From an uncultured Christensenellaceae bacterium (GTDB taxonomy: Bacteria > Bacillota > Clostridia > Christensenellales > CAG-314), in contig CAJUIV010000001.1 in assembly GCA_910586905.1 (NCBI GenBank), forward strand, positions 166,450 through 230,449: DNA of 64,000 nt, in the 5' to 3' direction. The translations under genes were made by a program, and so were the position numbers. The notes beneath the pieces were generated by a model. That model was given only the letters and a program-made list of their open reading frames with translations, searched no databases and was not told where the DNA came from. The stretch's first letter is position 1; the number at the start of each line of letters is the position of its first letter. This document shows, piece by piece, positions 53,400 to 62,393 of the stretch.

Positions 53400-55097
53400 T
53401 TGAAAGATTACAAACGGATAATTGCAAATAAAATAAACGCTCCGCTCGATAAAGCGGAGTTGCTTTCGTATATAACCGAAACTGCCGACGACGCTTTCGG
53501 CGATTACGCTTTTCCTTGTTTTAAGCTTGCAAAGGTTATGCGTATGCCTCCCGTTCAAATAGCTCTAAAGCTGGCGGAAGAAGTAGAACTCGACGACGAC
53601 GTAGTTAAAGTCGAAGCCGTGAACGGTTATCTCAACTTTTTTATTAACCGTATTGAATTTGTAAACGACGCTTTGTCCGAAGTTTTGTTAAAAGGCGAAA
53701 ACTTCGGCGACGATACCGTGGGCAGCGGCAAAACTATCTGTATAGACTACAGTTCCGTAAATATATGCAAATCGTTTCACATTGGGCATTTGTCCACGAC
53801 GGCTATAGGCAGCAGTTTATACAAGATTTATACGGCGTTGGGGTACAACGTAGTTGGTATCAATCACTTGGGCGACTACGGTACGCAATTCGGGAAAATG
53901 ATTGTCGCATATAAGCTATGGGGAAACGCGGAAAAAGTAAAAAAAGACGGTGTGCAAGAACTCCAGCGTTTATACGTAAAGTTTCACCAAGAAGAAGCCG
54001 AACGTCCCGAACTTACGGACGAGGCGCGTAAATGGTTCGTCAAAATCGAACAGGGCGACAAAGAAGCGTCAGAGTTGTTCGAAATGTTTAAGCAAATCAC
54101 TCTTGCCGACGTAAAAGAGATTTACGAACGTCTGAACGTCAAATTCGACAGCTGGAACGGCGAAAGTTTTTACAACGACAAAATGCGCGAACCGCTGGAT
54201 ATGCTGCGCGGCAAAGGTTTGATAGTAGAAAGTCAGGGCGCGCAGATTGTAGATTTGAAAGATTACGATATGCCGCCGTGCCTCCTTGTAAAAGCCGACG
54301 GTAGCAGTTTGTACGCTACGCGCGATATTGCTGCGGCGATTTGGCGTAAAAAAGAATACGATTTCGATAAATGCCTGTACGTTGTCGCTTATCAGCAAAA
54401 TTTACATTTTAAACAATTTTTCAAAGTATTGGAATTGGCGGGACTGTCTTGGGCTAAAGATTTGGTTCACGTCGCTTACGGAATGGTAAGCCTCGAAGAC
54501 GGTGCGATGTCTACGCGTAAAGGCAATGTGGTGTTGCTTCGCGACGTTTTAAACAAAGCCGTGGAAAAATCGCTGGAAACTATAGTCGCAAAAAATCCCA
54601 ATCTCGAAAACCGCGAAAAAGTCGCGGAACAAGTAGGCGTAGGCGCAGTTTTGTTTTCCGCGCTCGAAAACGGTAAAATCAAAGACATAACTTTTACTTT
54701 TGATAGGGTACTCAATTTCGACGGAGAAACCGCGCCGTACTTGCAGTATACCTGCGCGCGTTGCAATTCTATAATAGAAAAAGCGGGTATGTCCCGTTTT
54801 GCAAAAATAGCTCACGATATGCGCGCTCTCGATAACGGCGAAACGTTACGTCTTTGTAAATTGCTTGCGGCGTTTCCTCAAGCGGTCAAGGATGCTGCTT
54901 ATAAGTACGAACCGAGTATACTTTCCGGTTTACTTATCGATATAGCTCAGGCCTTTAACCGGTTTTATATTGCTTGCCGCGTTTTAAGCGACAATCTGTC
55001 CGAGCAGAATGCGCGTTTATCCGTTGTTGAAGCGACGGGAATAGCTCTTAAAAAAGGATTGGCTCTTTTGGGTATCGAAGCGCCTGAAAAAATGTAA
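53400..55097 (+). CDS. argS: Arginyl-tRNA synthetase
   Basis: This 565-residue class I synthetase charges tRNA-Arg. The HIGH motif is SFHIGHLSTTAIGSSLYKI and the KMSK-like loop is GAMSTRKGNVVLLRD. The end has the DALR anticodon-binding domain (CKLLAAFPQAVKDAAYKYEP to a terminal EAPEKM). TTG at 53400 is used as start: AAAAGGAG lies six bases before it and the N-terminal domain begins at once. Confidence 0.94.
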   Translation: MKDYKRIIANKINAPLDKAELLSYITETADDAFGDYAFPCFKLAKVMRMPPVQIALKLAEEVELDDDVVKVEAVNGYLNFFINRIEFVNDALSEVLLKGENFGDDTVGSGKTICIDYSSVNICKSFHIGHLSTTAIGSSLYKIYTALGYNVVGINHLGDYGTQFGKMIVAYKLWGNAEKVKKDGVQELQRLYVKFHQEEAERPELTDEARKWFVKIEQGDKEASELFEMFKQITLADVKEIYERLNVKFDSWNGESFYNDKMREPLDMLRGKGLIVESQGAQIVDLKDYDMPPCLLVKADGSSLYATRDIAAAIWRKKEYDFDKCLYVVAYQQNLHFKQFFKVLELAGLSWAKDLVHVAYGMVSLEDGAMSTRKGNVVLLRDVLNKAVEKSLETIVAKNPNLENREKVAEQVGVGAVLFSALENGKIKDITFTFDRVLNFDGETAPYLQYTCARCNSIIEKAGMSRFAKIAHDMRALDNGETLRLCKLLAAFPQAVKDAAYKYEPSILSGLLIDIAQAFNRFYIACRVLSDNLSEQNARLSVVEATGIALKKGLALLGIEAPEKM

Positions 55098-55323
55098 AGT
55101 CGCTCGTGGGTTCGTACGAAAACTGTTTGGCTTTGAAAAGCGGAGTTTTATCCCCGAGAAATGGTTTCGACAAACGCTGTGTGTTATATGTTATTGGGTT
55201 GGGGTAAAACGCTTGGTTTAGTTCGTTAACGTAAAATAATTTTACTTTAGAGGTGAAATAATAAACAATGCCGACTCATGCAAATTGTGGGGTTGAAAAA
55301 ACGCGGTAATTCGGAGTGCAATG

Positions 55324-55351
55324 TTGACAATTTTTAAATATTGGATATAAT
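55324..55351 (+). promoter_or_regulatory. Promoter of a leaderless cvpA gene
   Basis: A perfect TTGACA at 55324-55329 and perfect TATAAT at 55346-55351 are 16 bp apart. The -10 box ends 6 nt before ATG at 55358. Confidence 0.8.
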
Positions 55352-55357
55352 AAAGTT

Positions 55358-55900
55358 ATGAACGTTTTAGATTATATCATATTAGCCACCGTAGCAGCGG
55401 GACTTATATTCGGAATTATAAAGGGCTTTTTAAAGCTTTTATTTTCCGTTATAGGCGTGCTTGTCGTTACCGTCGGCTCGGGAGCGCTGTCTCCTGTCGT
55501 ACAAGGATGGTTTGAAAAAGCGATAGAAAACGTCAATACCCGCGCTCTTGTATCGATGATAATATCGGCGGTGGTAATTTTGCTGGTATACGTTATCGTT
55601 GCGCATATAATAATTAAGCTTATAACCAAAAACAAAGCCATAAACGTGGTAAACCGCTTATTCGGAGGTTTGATTGGCGTGGTTATTGTGTACCTTATTT
55701 GGTCGGTAGTCGTAGCGTTGTTTATGAGTACGTCGCAAGAATTTATGCCTAAAATAAAAGTTACTATAGGCGCCGAATTTTACGATAGCTGGATTGTGGC
55801 GCATATTTATAAAAACAACTTTTTCGGCAATTGGGTTATACGCGATTTGGCTTTAAAACTTCTGCCTGCCGTTCCGCCCGAAGCTTTGATAAAAAAATAA
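55358..55900 (+). CDS. CvpA-family membrane protein
   Basis: This 180-residue protein has four hydrophobic helices and the family start NVLDYIILATVAAGLIFGII followed by KGFLKLLFSVIG. Related proteins are needed for colicin V production or envelope stress tolerance. There is no Shine-Dalgarno site, and promoter and ATG spacing imply a leaderless message. A terminator (55906-55936) follows. Confidence 0.85.
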   Translation: MNVLDYIILATVAAGLIFGIIKGFLKLLFSVIGVLVVTVGSGALSPVVQGWFEKAIENVNTRALVSMIISAVVILLVYVIVAHIIIKLITKNKAINVVNRLFGGLIGVVIVYLIWSVVVALFMSTSQEFMPKIKVTIGAEFYDSWIVAHIYKNNFFGNWVIRDLALKLLPAVPPEALIKK

Positions 55901-55905
55901 TTTTT

Positions 55906-55936
55906 AACGGCAATTCGCTTGACGGGTTGCCGTTTT
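55906..55936 (+). terminator. Intrinsic terminator after cvpA
   Basis: AACGGCAA and TTGCCGTT pair perfectly around 13 bases, followed by TTG. Confidence 0.65.
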
Positions 55937-56005
55937 GCGTGATAGTATAATGGCATAAACTCGACAGCCGATTTCGTCGTCGGCTGAAAAACAAAAAAAT
56001 ACGAT

Positions 56006-56014
56006 GGGGGGGGG
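56006..56014 (+). repeat. G9 homopolymer at the ribosome site of a tiny ORF
   Basis: Nine G run into GGGTGAG, the presumed ribosome site 8 bases before ATG at 56023. Homopolymers of this length are prone to slippage. Confidence 0.6.
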
Positions 56015-56022
56015 TGAGCATA

Positions 56023-56115
56023 ATGACGAAACTTTATTTGTTACTTAACAGTTACGATATAACTTTGAGGAAGTCGCTTTGCTTGCCTGTCTTTTTGCGT
56101 ATTTTACAAAAATAG
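56023..56115 (+). CDS. 30-residue leader-like ORF
   Basis: ATG at 56023 follows GGGGTGAG. The peptide starts MTKLYLLLNSYDITLRKS and is followed 16 bp later by a strong terminator, then by the ABC exporter genes. Layout and sequence (N-x-Y-x-x-[ST]-L-x-K-S) resemble the ORF at 12402. It may be a regulatory leader peptide or a small functional peptide. No promoter with good spacing was found, only TATAAT at 55946. Confidence 0.45.
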   Translation: MTKLYLLLNSYDITLRKSLCLPVFLRILQK

Positions 56116-56131
56116 ACTGCAGTTTTTCAAC

Positions 56132-56169
56132 GCGCTTCCCAGGTTTCCGACGGGAAGCGCTATTTTTTT
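56132..56169 (+). terminator. Intrinsic terminator before the ABC exporter
   Basis: GCGCTTCCC and GGGAAGCGC form a perfect 9-bp stem with an 11-base loop followed by TATTTTTTT. It would separate the tiny ORF from the exporter unless relieved. Confidence 0.9.
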
Positions 56170-56321
56170 ACATAAGTTAACATCAAGAGCTAATTTAGTA
56201 GTTATAGGTTGATTCAACGGCTCGTTGATTGATTTTTACACTGTATTGATTTAGACTTTCCGTATGGAGCGGCAAAATTTTAAAATAAGCTCTTTTCTAT
56301 GCAGAGCCAAGGATAATTTCG

Positions 56322-58043
56322 ATGAAACATCTTCTTAAATTTATAAAACCGTTTTGGGGCGAACTTGTAATCCTTATGTGTTTGTACGCGGCGGCTACGT
56401 TGTGTGCGCTGTTTATGCCTTACGTTATGAGTAATATAGTTGAAATCGGTATAAAAAACCGGGATATGCCGTTTATCTTACGCGAAGGCGCGATAATGAT
56501 AGCTCTCGCGTTAGCGGCATTTATTTGTGCGCTGATAACCAACAGAGTTGCAAGCAATTTTTCCTCTAAAATTGCGGTTACAATGCGTAAAACGGTATTT
56601 AACAAAGTAAACACGCTTTCTTTCGAACAGTTTTCTGAAATAGGCACCGGCAGCTTGATAACGCGTACGACAGAAGATATCGGTTGGATGGAAGAAACGA
56701 TTTCTCAAGTTCCGTACGTTATGATAACCTGCCCAATAATGTTTATAGGAGGTATTGCGCTGTCGTTTAAAGGCGATTGGGTTCTGCCTTTGATTTTGTT
56801 GGGAGCTTCGGTTGTAGTGTTGGCGATAACTACGCTTATAACGAGCAGTTTGGAAAAACACTGGCAGCGTGGAGACGAATTCACCGACGTCCAAAACCGT
56901 ATCGTGAGAGAAAGGCTTTCCGGAGTAAGAGTAGTGCGCGCGTTTGATAAAGACTCTTACGAGCACAAGCGTTCGGCAAAAGCAATAAGCGAAATGAACA
57001 ACAGTTTTGTAAAAGCCAATACCATCAGCGGAATCGTAAGTCCCGTTGCTTCGCTGTTTCTTAACATGGCTACCGTCGCAATAATTTACGTGGGCGCTAT
57101 GCGCGCTCAAAACGTCGATACGCTCAAAACGGGCGATATTCTTGCGACTATTCAATACATAGCGCTTATAGCTAACGCCGTATTGGTGCTTTCGTGGACA
57201 ATATCTTTTATCCCTCACATCAAAGTCAGTATGAGACGTATCGTCGCTATTTTAAACGTTGACAACGGTACTGCCGACGAGTCGAGCGGAGAAGTTTTAA
57301 ACGGCGACATAAAATTCGATAAAGTTAACTTCGCTTACGATAACGCCGCAAACAACGTTTTGTCGGACGTTTCGTTGGATATCTCAAACGGCGAAATTGT
57401 CGGGATAATAGGCGGCACGGGCAGCGGTAAAAGTACTTTGGTCAAGATATTGCTTGATTTTTATTCCGTTAAAGGCGGCGATAGATATTTCGGCAACGTT
57501 AACTATAAAGATTTGACTCCCGCGACGGTACGCGATAACGTCGCCGTAGCGCTTCAAAAAAGTATGATTTTCGAGGGAACGATAGCCGATAACGTAAAAA
57601 TGGGTAACAAAGACGCTACGGACGAGCAAATAGCAGAAGTACTCGAAATAGCCCAAATGAGCCGATTTATAGAAAGCAAGGAAGAAAAACTAGACTACAA
57701 ACTTACGCAGGCGGGAGCAAATATTTCCGGAGGACAAAAACAGCGCATCAACATAGCGCGGACTATTTTAAAGCCAGCATCCGTTTATGTGTTTGACGAC
57801 AGTTTTTCTGCTTTGGACTATCTTACAGAAGCGAATTTGCGTAAATCTTTAAACAAATATTTAGAAGGCAAAACGCAGATAATCGTAACTCAGCGCGCCG
57901 CTACGGCTATGCGCTGCGACAAAGTGTACGTTCTTGACGAAGGCAAAGTGGTAGGATGCGGCACGCACAAGGAATTGCTTGATAATTGTACTACCTATAA
58001 AGAAATATACGACAGTCAAATGGGAGGCGGCGTCAATGAGTAG
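56322..58043 (+). CDS. ABC exporter half-transporter, subunit 1
   Basis: This 573-residue protein has six N-terminal membrane helices and a C-terminal ATPase. Walker A is GGTGSGKSTLVKI, the signature is ANISGGQKQRINIAR, and Walker B reads VYVFDDSFSALD, with Asp where the catalytic Glu should be. That change marks the degenerate-site subunit of heterodimeric exporters such as TM287/288 or BmrCD. AAGGA precedes the ATG. Drug or lipid export is typical of the family. Confidence 0.9.
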   Translation: MKHLLKFIKPFWGELVILMCLYAAATLCALFMPYVMSNIVEIGIKNRDMPFILREGAIMIALALAAFICALITNRVASNFSSKIAVTMRKTVFNKVNTLSFEQFSEIGTGSLITRTTEDIGWMEETISQVPYVMITCPIMFIGGIALSFKGDWVLPLILLGASVVVLAITTLITSSLEKHWQRGDEFTDVQNRIVRERLSGVRVVRAFDKDSYEHKRSAKAISEMNNSFVKANTISGIVSPVASLFLNMATVAIIYVGAMRAQNVDTLKTGDILATIQYIALIANAVLVLSWTISFIPHIKVSMRRIVAILNVDNGTADESSGEVLNGDIKFDKVNFAYDNAANNVLSDVSLDISNGEIVGIIGGTGSGKSTLVKILLDFYSVKGGDRYFGNVNYKDLTPATVRDNVAVALQKSMIFEGTIADNVKMGNKDATDEQIAEVLEIAQMSRFIESKEEKLDYKLTQAGANISGGQKQRINIARTILKPASVYVFDDSFSALDYLTEANLRKSLNKYLEGKTQIIVTQRAATAMRCDKVYVLDEGKVVGCGTHKELLDNCTTYKEIYDSQMGGGVNE

Positions 58044-59823
58044 AAAGAAACCTTCCGTAAAAAAGGATTATTCGGCTTGGAAGACGGTAAAACGTCTGGT
58101 TCGCGATTTAAAACCGATAGCTTGGGCTATTTGCATAGCGGCGGTAATATGCTGCCTTTCCGTGTGGCTTGCCGTATTGGTTGCGCCGGAAATTGTCAAT
58201 TCCCTTACTCAAATGATTTACGACTACGGCGCGGAAGGCAAACCTATCGATATGAAGTTTGCGGCGGATTTGTCTGTCAATCTCGCTTTGGCGTACGCGG
58301 GCTCGGCATTGTTGCAAATTGCCATGACCGTGCTTATGACAAATATTTCTTCCCGCTTTTATACCAAAGGTTTGCGTATACGTATAAGCGACAAACTTCA
58401 GCGATTGCCCGTAAGTTTTATAGACGCTACTCCTAACGGAGAATTGCTGTCGCGTATGATGAACGACGTATCCAATATGTCTAATACCGTGTACGTAATT
58501 ATCGAAACGCTTTTGAACGGTTTTGTACGGATAGTCGTTATAACGTACACTATGTACGCAATCAACTGGATACTGGCAACAGCCGTCGTAGTGCTTGTGC
58601 CTTTGTCTATCGCGCTGTCGGCGTTTATCTCGTCTAAAAGCGAAAAAAGCTGGCACGATTTCCGAAAAGTCAACGGCAATATGTACGCGTTTATCGAGGA
58701 AGATTATACCGGATTCGACACTGTTAAAGCTTTCAACTTGGAAGAAAGACAGCGTAAAATCTGCGACGATATTTCCGCGCGGTATCGCGAGAAGGTTCGC
58801 CGCGGATACTACCTTTCGGGACTGATTCAGCCTATTATCGCGCTGACTAACAATATAGCCTACGTAGCCGTGTGCATTGCCGGCGGTTTACTTGCCAATA
58901 ACAACGTTATAGGCGTAGGGGATATTATGCAGGTCATACTGCTGGCAAAGATGTTTGCGGGTCCGCTCGAGAGTATTGCAAACGGTATGGGTTCGATTCA
59001 GCATACGCTCGCATGCGCCAATCGCGTTTACGCGCTTTTAGACCGCGAAGAAATGTCTGAGGCTGATTCCGACGACGAACCGAAGGGAGCGGGCAACGTA
59101 GAGTTCAATCACGTTTATTTCGCTTACGACAAAGATAAACCCCTTATAAAAGATTTGAATCTAAAAGTTAAAGCGGGTCAAAAGGTCGCGCTTGTCGGAC
59201 CTACCGGCGGAGGAAAAACTACTATAGTCAATTTGCTTATGCGTTTTTACGATATTGACGGAGGTTCCATAGTTATTGACGGCGTGGACACGTCCGTAAT
59301 GGACAGAGCCAAACTGCGCAAACAATTCGGCATGGTGCTTCAGGATACGTGGCTGTTTAACGGTACTATTTACGATAATATCGCTTACGGCAAAGATGAC
59401 GCTACTCGCGACGAGGTGATGCAAGCAGCGAAAAAGGCGCACGCCGATACGTTTATTCAAACTCTTCCGCAGGGTTACGATACCGTAATAAACGAAGAAA
59501 GCACAAATATCAGCAGCGGACAAAAACAGCTTTTAACAATCGCCAGAAGTTATCTGTCAAACCGCAAAATGCTTATACTGGACGAGGCGACAAGCAACGT
59601 CGATACCCGTACGGAAATACTTATTCAAAAAGCTATGGACGAACTTTTGAAAGGACGTACGAGCTTCGTTATAGCTCACCGTCTTTCCACAATCGTAAAT
59701 TCCGACGTAATTCTTGTTATCAATAACGGCGAAGTTGTCGAACAAGGCACGCACAAGGAACTGATAGCAAAGAACGGCTTTTATACTAAAATTTATAACA
59801 GTCAATACGAATTACTTAAATGA
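58036..59823 (+). CDS. ABC exporter half-transporter, subunit 2
   Basis: This 595-residue partner overlaps subunit 1 by 8 bp. Six helices precede the ATPase with Walker A GPTGGGKTTIVNLL, Walker B MLILDEATSNVDTR with the normal Glu, and a signature NISSGQKQLL in which the first Gly of SGGQ is Ser. Together with subunit 1 this gives one full and one degenerate ATP site, the usual arrangement. ATG at 58036 is used because GGGAGG (58022-58027) lies before it; the frame is open 19 codons further upstream. Confidence 0.92.
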   Translation: MSRKKPSVKKDYSAWKTVKRLVRDLKPIAWAICIAAVICCLSVWLAVLVAPEIVNSLTQMIYDYGAEGKPIDMKFAADLSVNLALAYAGSALLQIAMTVLMTNISSRFYTKGLRIRISDKLQRLPVSFIDATPNGELLSRMMNDVSNMSNTVYVIIETLLNGFVRIVVITYTMYAINWILATAVVVLVPLSIALSAFISSKSEKSWHDFRKVNGNMYAFIEEDYTGFDTVKAFNLEERQRKICDDISARYREKVRRGYYLSGLIQPIIALTNNIAYVAVCIAGGLLANNNVIGVGDIMQVILLAKMFAGPLESIANGMGSIQHTLACANRVYALLDREEMSEADSDDEPKGAGNVEFNHVYFAYDKDKPLIKDLNLKVKAGQKVALVGPTGGGKTTIVNLLMRFYDIDGGSIVIDGVDTSVMDRAKLRKQFGMVLQDTWLFNGTIYDNIAYGKDDATRDEVMQAAKKAHADTFIQTLPQGYDTVINEESTNISSGQKQLLTIARSYLSNRKMLILDEATSNVDTRTEILIQKAMDELLKGRTSFVIAHRLSTIVNSDVILVINNGEVVEQGTHKELIAKNGFYTKIYNSQYELLK

Positions 59824-60110
59824 TTTTCGTGTGAGAGCGTATTAAAAACGTTGCCGCCGAATTCGATTTGTTTAAAGCGAAATAAGATATACGGTTTTGC
59901 GTTTTGTTGAAATTGGGTTACGATATAGGAACGAATTTTATGAACGCCGAAGACAACGTATACGCAAAATCGGACTGGACGTTCTATTTGAGCGACGAGG
60001 AGTATAAAGAATTTTAGGAAGAACTTAAATAATATTTGAAATAAATTGATAAAGTCAAAAAAGTGCAGTCCGCTATTTCCTTTAAATCGAAGATAGCGGA
60101 CTGTTTGTCG
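59824..60110. other. Intergenic region with a short ORF remnant and terminator
   Basis: Near 59941 a 25-codon stretch (MNAEDNVYAKSDWTFYLSDE) without ribosome site looks like the end of a lost gene. A hairpin (CAGTCCGCTAT with ATAGCGGACTG, about 60068-60103) can terminate the reverse-strand gene. Confidence 0.45.
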
Positions 60111-60299
60111 TTAGTTAAAATATTTTTTTAATTCGTCAGACGGAATAGCGTATTTCATAACGTCGGCGGGAATCTCCGCGTGAGGTATTCTTTCAAGTAC
60201 GTTTACTCCTATAACGTTGCCGTTTTCGTCAAGCAAAAAGTCCGAGAATTTCCGGGATTTATAGCGCAATCGGTCATTATGTAAGTTTTTTTCGCACAA
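60111..60299 (-). CDS. Short ORF behind queH, possibly truncated
   Basis: I do not recognise the family. The last 62 residues, from a TTG, read KFSDFLLDENGNVIGVNVLE and RIPHAEIPADVMKYAIP. The same frame stays open upstream to about 60420 (for example NGESVYTIISNAQGNGTCIT) but offers no ATG or GTG start. It therefore may be a 5'-truncated gene that now abuts the queH stop. Confidence 0.4.
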   Translation of the reverse strand: MCEKNLHNDRLRYKSRKFSDFLLDENGNVIGVNVLERIPHAEIPADVMKYAIPSDELKKYFN

Positions 60300-60391
60300 T
60301 ACTCTCGACTTGTCGCGTACTATGCCGCTTGTTATACACGTGCCGTTGCCTTGCGCGTTGCTTATGATCGTGTAAACGCTCTCGCCGTTTT

Positions 60392-61036
60392 TTACTTGTT
60401 GCGTATGTTTGAACTTTGGACAAGCGAATATTCGCAGCCGCAGTAGTGCTGGCGGTACAATCCGTATTTGTTTGACAGACGTATGCTGTCAAGATATCCG
60501 CCGCGTTTTTTGAAGTCGGCGGAAAGCCATTTTACGTCGTCGGCTTGCAGGGAAAGCCCTATTTCGTTTAGTAGTTTGCTGTTTTTATACGGCGATACGC
60601 TAAGCGTTGTGCCGAACAGCTCGAAGCCGTTTGCTTGCGCGTAAGCGCAAGTATCCGCAAGCCTCAAATTGAAACACGTTGTACATCTTGCTCCGCCTTC
60701 GCGCTCGTTTTCCTGTCCGCGTACTGCATTGTAGAATTTGTCGGCGTTAAACGTACAAGTTACGAGCTTTAACGGGCGTAACGGCTGCGTTTCAAATTGA
60801 CCGCCGTTTACAATATCTACAAGTTTACGGAGTTCGTCCAAACGCTTTTGCCACTCGGCGTTGTCTGTTATGTTATCGTTAGCGTAGTATAGCGTTACGT
60901 CGAAATACGGCAATACGCGCGTTAAGCAGTACGTCGAGCAGGGCGCGCAGCATGCATGCAACAATAGCCTGGGCGGATTGCCCGAATCGACGGTTTTTAT
61001 ATATTGTTCAAACATCAAATCGTAATTAACGTTCAT
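60392..61036 (-). CDS. queH: Epoxyqueuosine reductase QueH
   Basis: This 214-residue iron-sulfur enzyme makes queuosine in tRNA in its last step. Cys motifs are LLLHACCAPCSTYCL near residue 25, ARCTTCFNLRL in the middle and HYCGCEYSL near the end. The order and spacing match the QueH (DUF208) family. No Shine-Dalgarno site precedes the ATG, and the promoter position implies a leaderless message. Confidence 0.92.
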   Translation of the reverse strand: MNVNYDLMFEQYIKTVDSGNPPRLLLHACCAPCSTYCLTRVLPYFDVTLYYANDNITDNAEWQKRLDELRKLVDIVNGGQFETQPLRPLKLVTCTFNADKFYNAVRGQENEREGGARCTTCFNLRLADTCAYAQANGFELFGTTLSVSPYKNSKLLNEIGLSLQADDVKWLSADFKKRGGYLDSIRLSNKYGLYRQHYCGCEYSLVQSSNIRNK

Positions 61037-61042
61037 AATAAT

Positions 61043-61071
61043 ATTTTACAGTAATTTATCCGTCAATGCAA
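61043..61071 (-). promoter_or_regulatory. Promoter of a leaderless queH
   Basis: On the reverse strand TTGCAT (61071-61066) and TAAAAT (61048-61043) are 17 bp apart, and the -10 box ends 6 nt before the ATG at 61036. Confidence 0.65.
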
Positions 61072-61188
61072 TAGGTTTTAATAAATATGATTTCGCTATA
61101 CCGTAAGACGTACGATAAGATTGATGAAATAATGTTGCACGGCTTAGACTTGTATGCTAAAATACAATCGGTTGCAAAGGAGTAAGAA

Positions 61189-61593
61189 ATGTTGTGGGAA
61201 ATCTTATTGATTTTGGTAGCGCTTCCGATTTTAGAAGGGATAGGCTGGCTTATCGCCGATGCGATAGAAGCGCGCGTTACTTGGAAACCGTTTAAAAAGC
61301 TATACGAACAAGCGGCAGAAAATTCCACGCCGGATAATTTTATCGTATTAGTAAATAGAGATGAAAAAAGCGTCATACTATTTGGAATTGTCTGTTGCGC
61401 GATAGTTGCCGTATTGGGCGTTGTCGGTTCGCTTGTTTGTTATTTTGCGCAAAACAATCATCGGGACGCTTCGATAATAGGACTTGTATTCGAAAGCATA
61501 ACTTTACCTGCGCTTACGGTTCTTATACATTACTATTCCCGTAAAATATTTGTTTCGCAAGACGTTTTTTTTGATAAAGTCGGCAATCGTTAA
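61189..61593 (+). CDS. Membrane protein, probably frameshifted at a T8 run
   Basis: This 134-residue product has three hydrophobic segments (about 2-25, 62-88, 98-118) and no family I recognise. AAGGAG precedes the ATG. Just after SRKIFVSQDV a T8 run (61565-61572) occurs and this frame ends 9 codons later. The other frame, open from 61550 to 61780, continues with a well-formed charged domain (KINTDSIRSVDEIKVEF to a Glu-rich end). The intact gene would encode about 196 residues. Confidence 0.65.
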   Translation: MLWEILLILVALPILEGIGWLIADAIEARVTWKPFKKLYEQAAENSTPDNFIVLVNRDEKSVILFGIVCCAIVAVLGVVGSLVCYFAQNNHRDASIIGLVFESITLPALTVLIHYYSRKIFVSQDVFFDKVGNR

Positions 61594-61780
61594 AAAGAAA
61601 ATAAATACCGACAGTATACGCTCTGTAGACGAAATAAAAGTGGAATTTCGTAAACAGTTGAGGATATACTGTAAAAACACAAAAATAATATTGAAAGACA
61701 CCGCGCTGAATTATGATTATTTAAGAAACTATTTCGAGAAAAAAGGATTATTGAAAGAAGACGACGAAGAAATAAAATAA
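61550..61780 (+). pseudogene. Shifted-frame C-terminal part of the preceding gene
   Basis: The frame reads LIKSAIVKKKINTDSIRSVD and ends KGLLKEDDEEIK. It has no ribosome site of its own. It most likely is the cytoplasmic C terminus of the protein starting at 61189, separated by a one-base change in the T8 run. A hairpin (GGCTCGATACGAGCC) near 61781 follows. Confidence 0.55.
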
Positions 61781-61795
61781 GGCTCGATACGAGCC

Positions 61796-62389
61796 TTATT
61801 TTTTTATTCGTATTCTAAGCGGTATGCCAAGTTTATCCGCAAGTTTTTGACATTCGGCAACGTCCGATTCGCCTATGCTGTCTACTACGGAAAATACGAC
61901 GTTTCCGCCGCGCTGTTTGCACAATTTGGCAAATTCTATCAGTGCGTCGTAAGCTTTTTCTCCGAATTTACTTCGGCAATGCCGTTGATATTTTTGCGCG
62001 TTACATTCGTTAAGCGAAACGTTTATAACGTCGCAGCTTGTTACAATAACGTCGGTAACGTCTTGTCCGTGTATAAGGTTTGCTTGACCGTTTGTGTTTA
62101 TGCGCGTGGTTTTGTCTATGCAGTGCAGATAACTGGCTACTTCGTCCAGCGTTTCGAGGTTATAAGTCGGTTCGCCGTATCCGCAAAATACGATTTCGGA
62201 GTCAAAGTCGTCCAAGTTTTGCGGCAGCTGCTCGATAACGTCTTCCGCCGTAGGCTCTTCCTTTATCCACAGCACCTGTCCGTCCATATCTTTGTGGTCG
62301 CGGCGGATGCAAAAGTCGCAGTTATTCGTGCAGCGGTTCGTCAGATTGATATATATTTTATTTTCGAGTATGTAAACGTAAGTGTCCAT
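61796..62389 (-). CDS. TatD-associated radical SAM protein
   Basis: This 197-residue protein has the cluster motif NRCTNNCDFCIRR near residue 20, EIVFCGYGEPTYNLE and TRINTNGQANL. It belongs to the short radical SAM group encoded next to tatD; the reaction is not known to me. It starts 5 bp after the tatD stop without a good ribosome site, so translation is probably coupled. Confidence 0.88.
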   Translation of the reverse strand: MDTYVYILENKIYINLTNRCTNNCDFCIRRDHKDMDGQVLWIKEEPTAEDVIEQLPQNLDDFDSEIVFCGYGEPTYNLETLDEVASYLHCIDKTTRINTNGQANLIHGQDVTDVIVTSCDVINVSLNECNAQKYQRHCRSKFGEKAYDALIEFAKLCKQRGGNVVFSVVDSIGESDVAECQKLADKLGIPLRIRIKK

Positions 62390-62393
62390 AATT

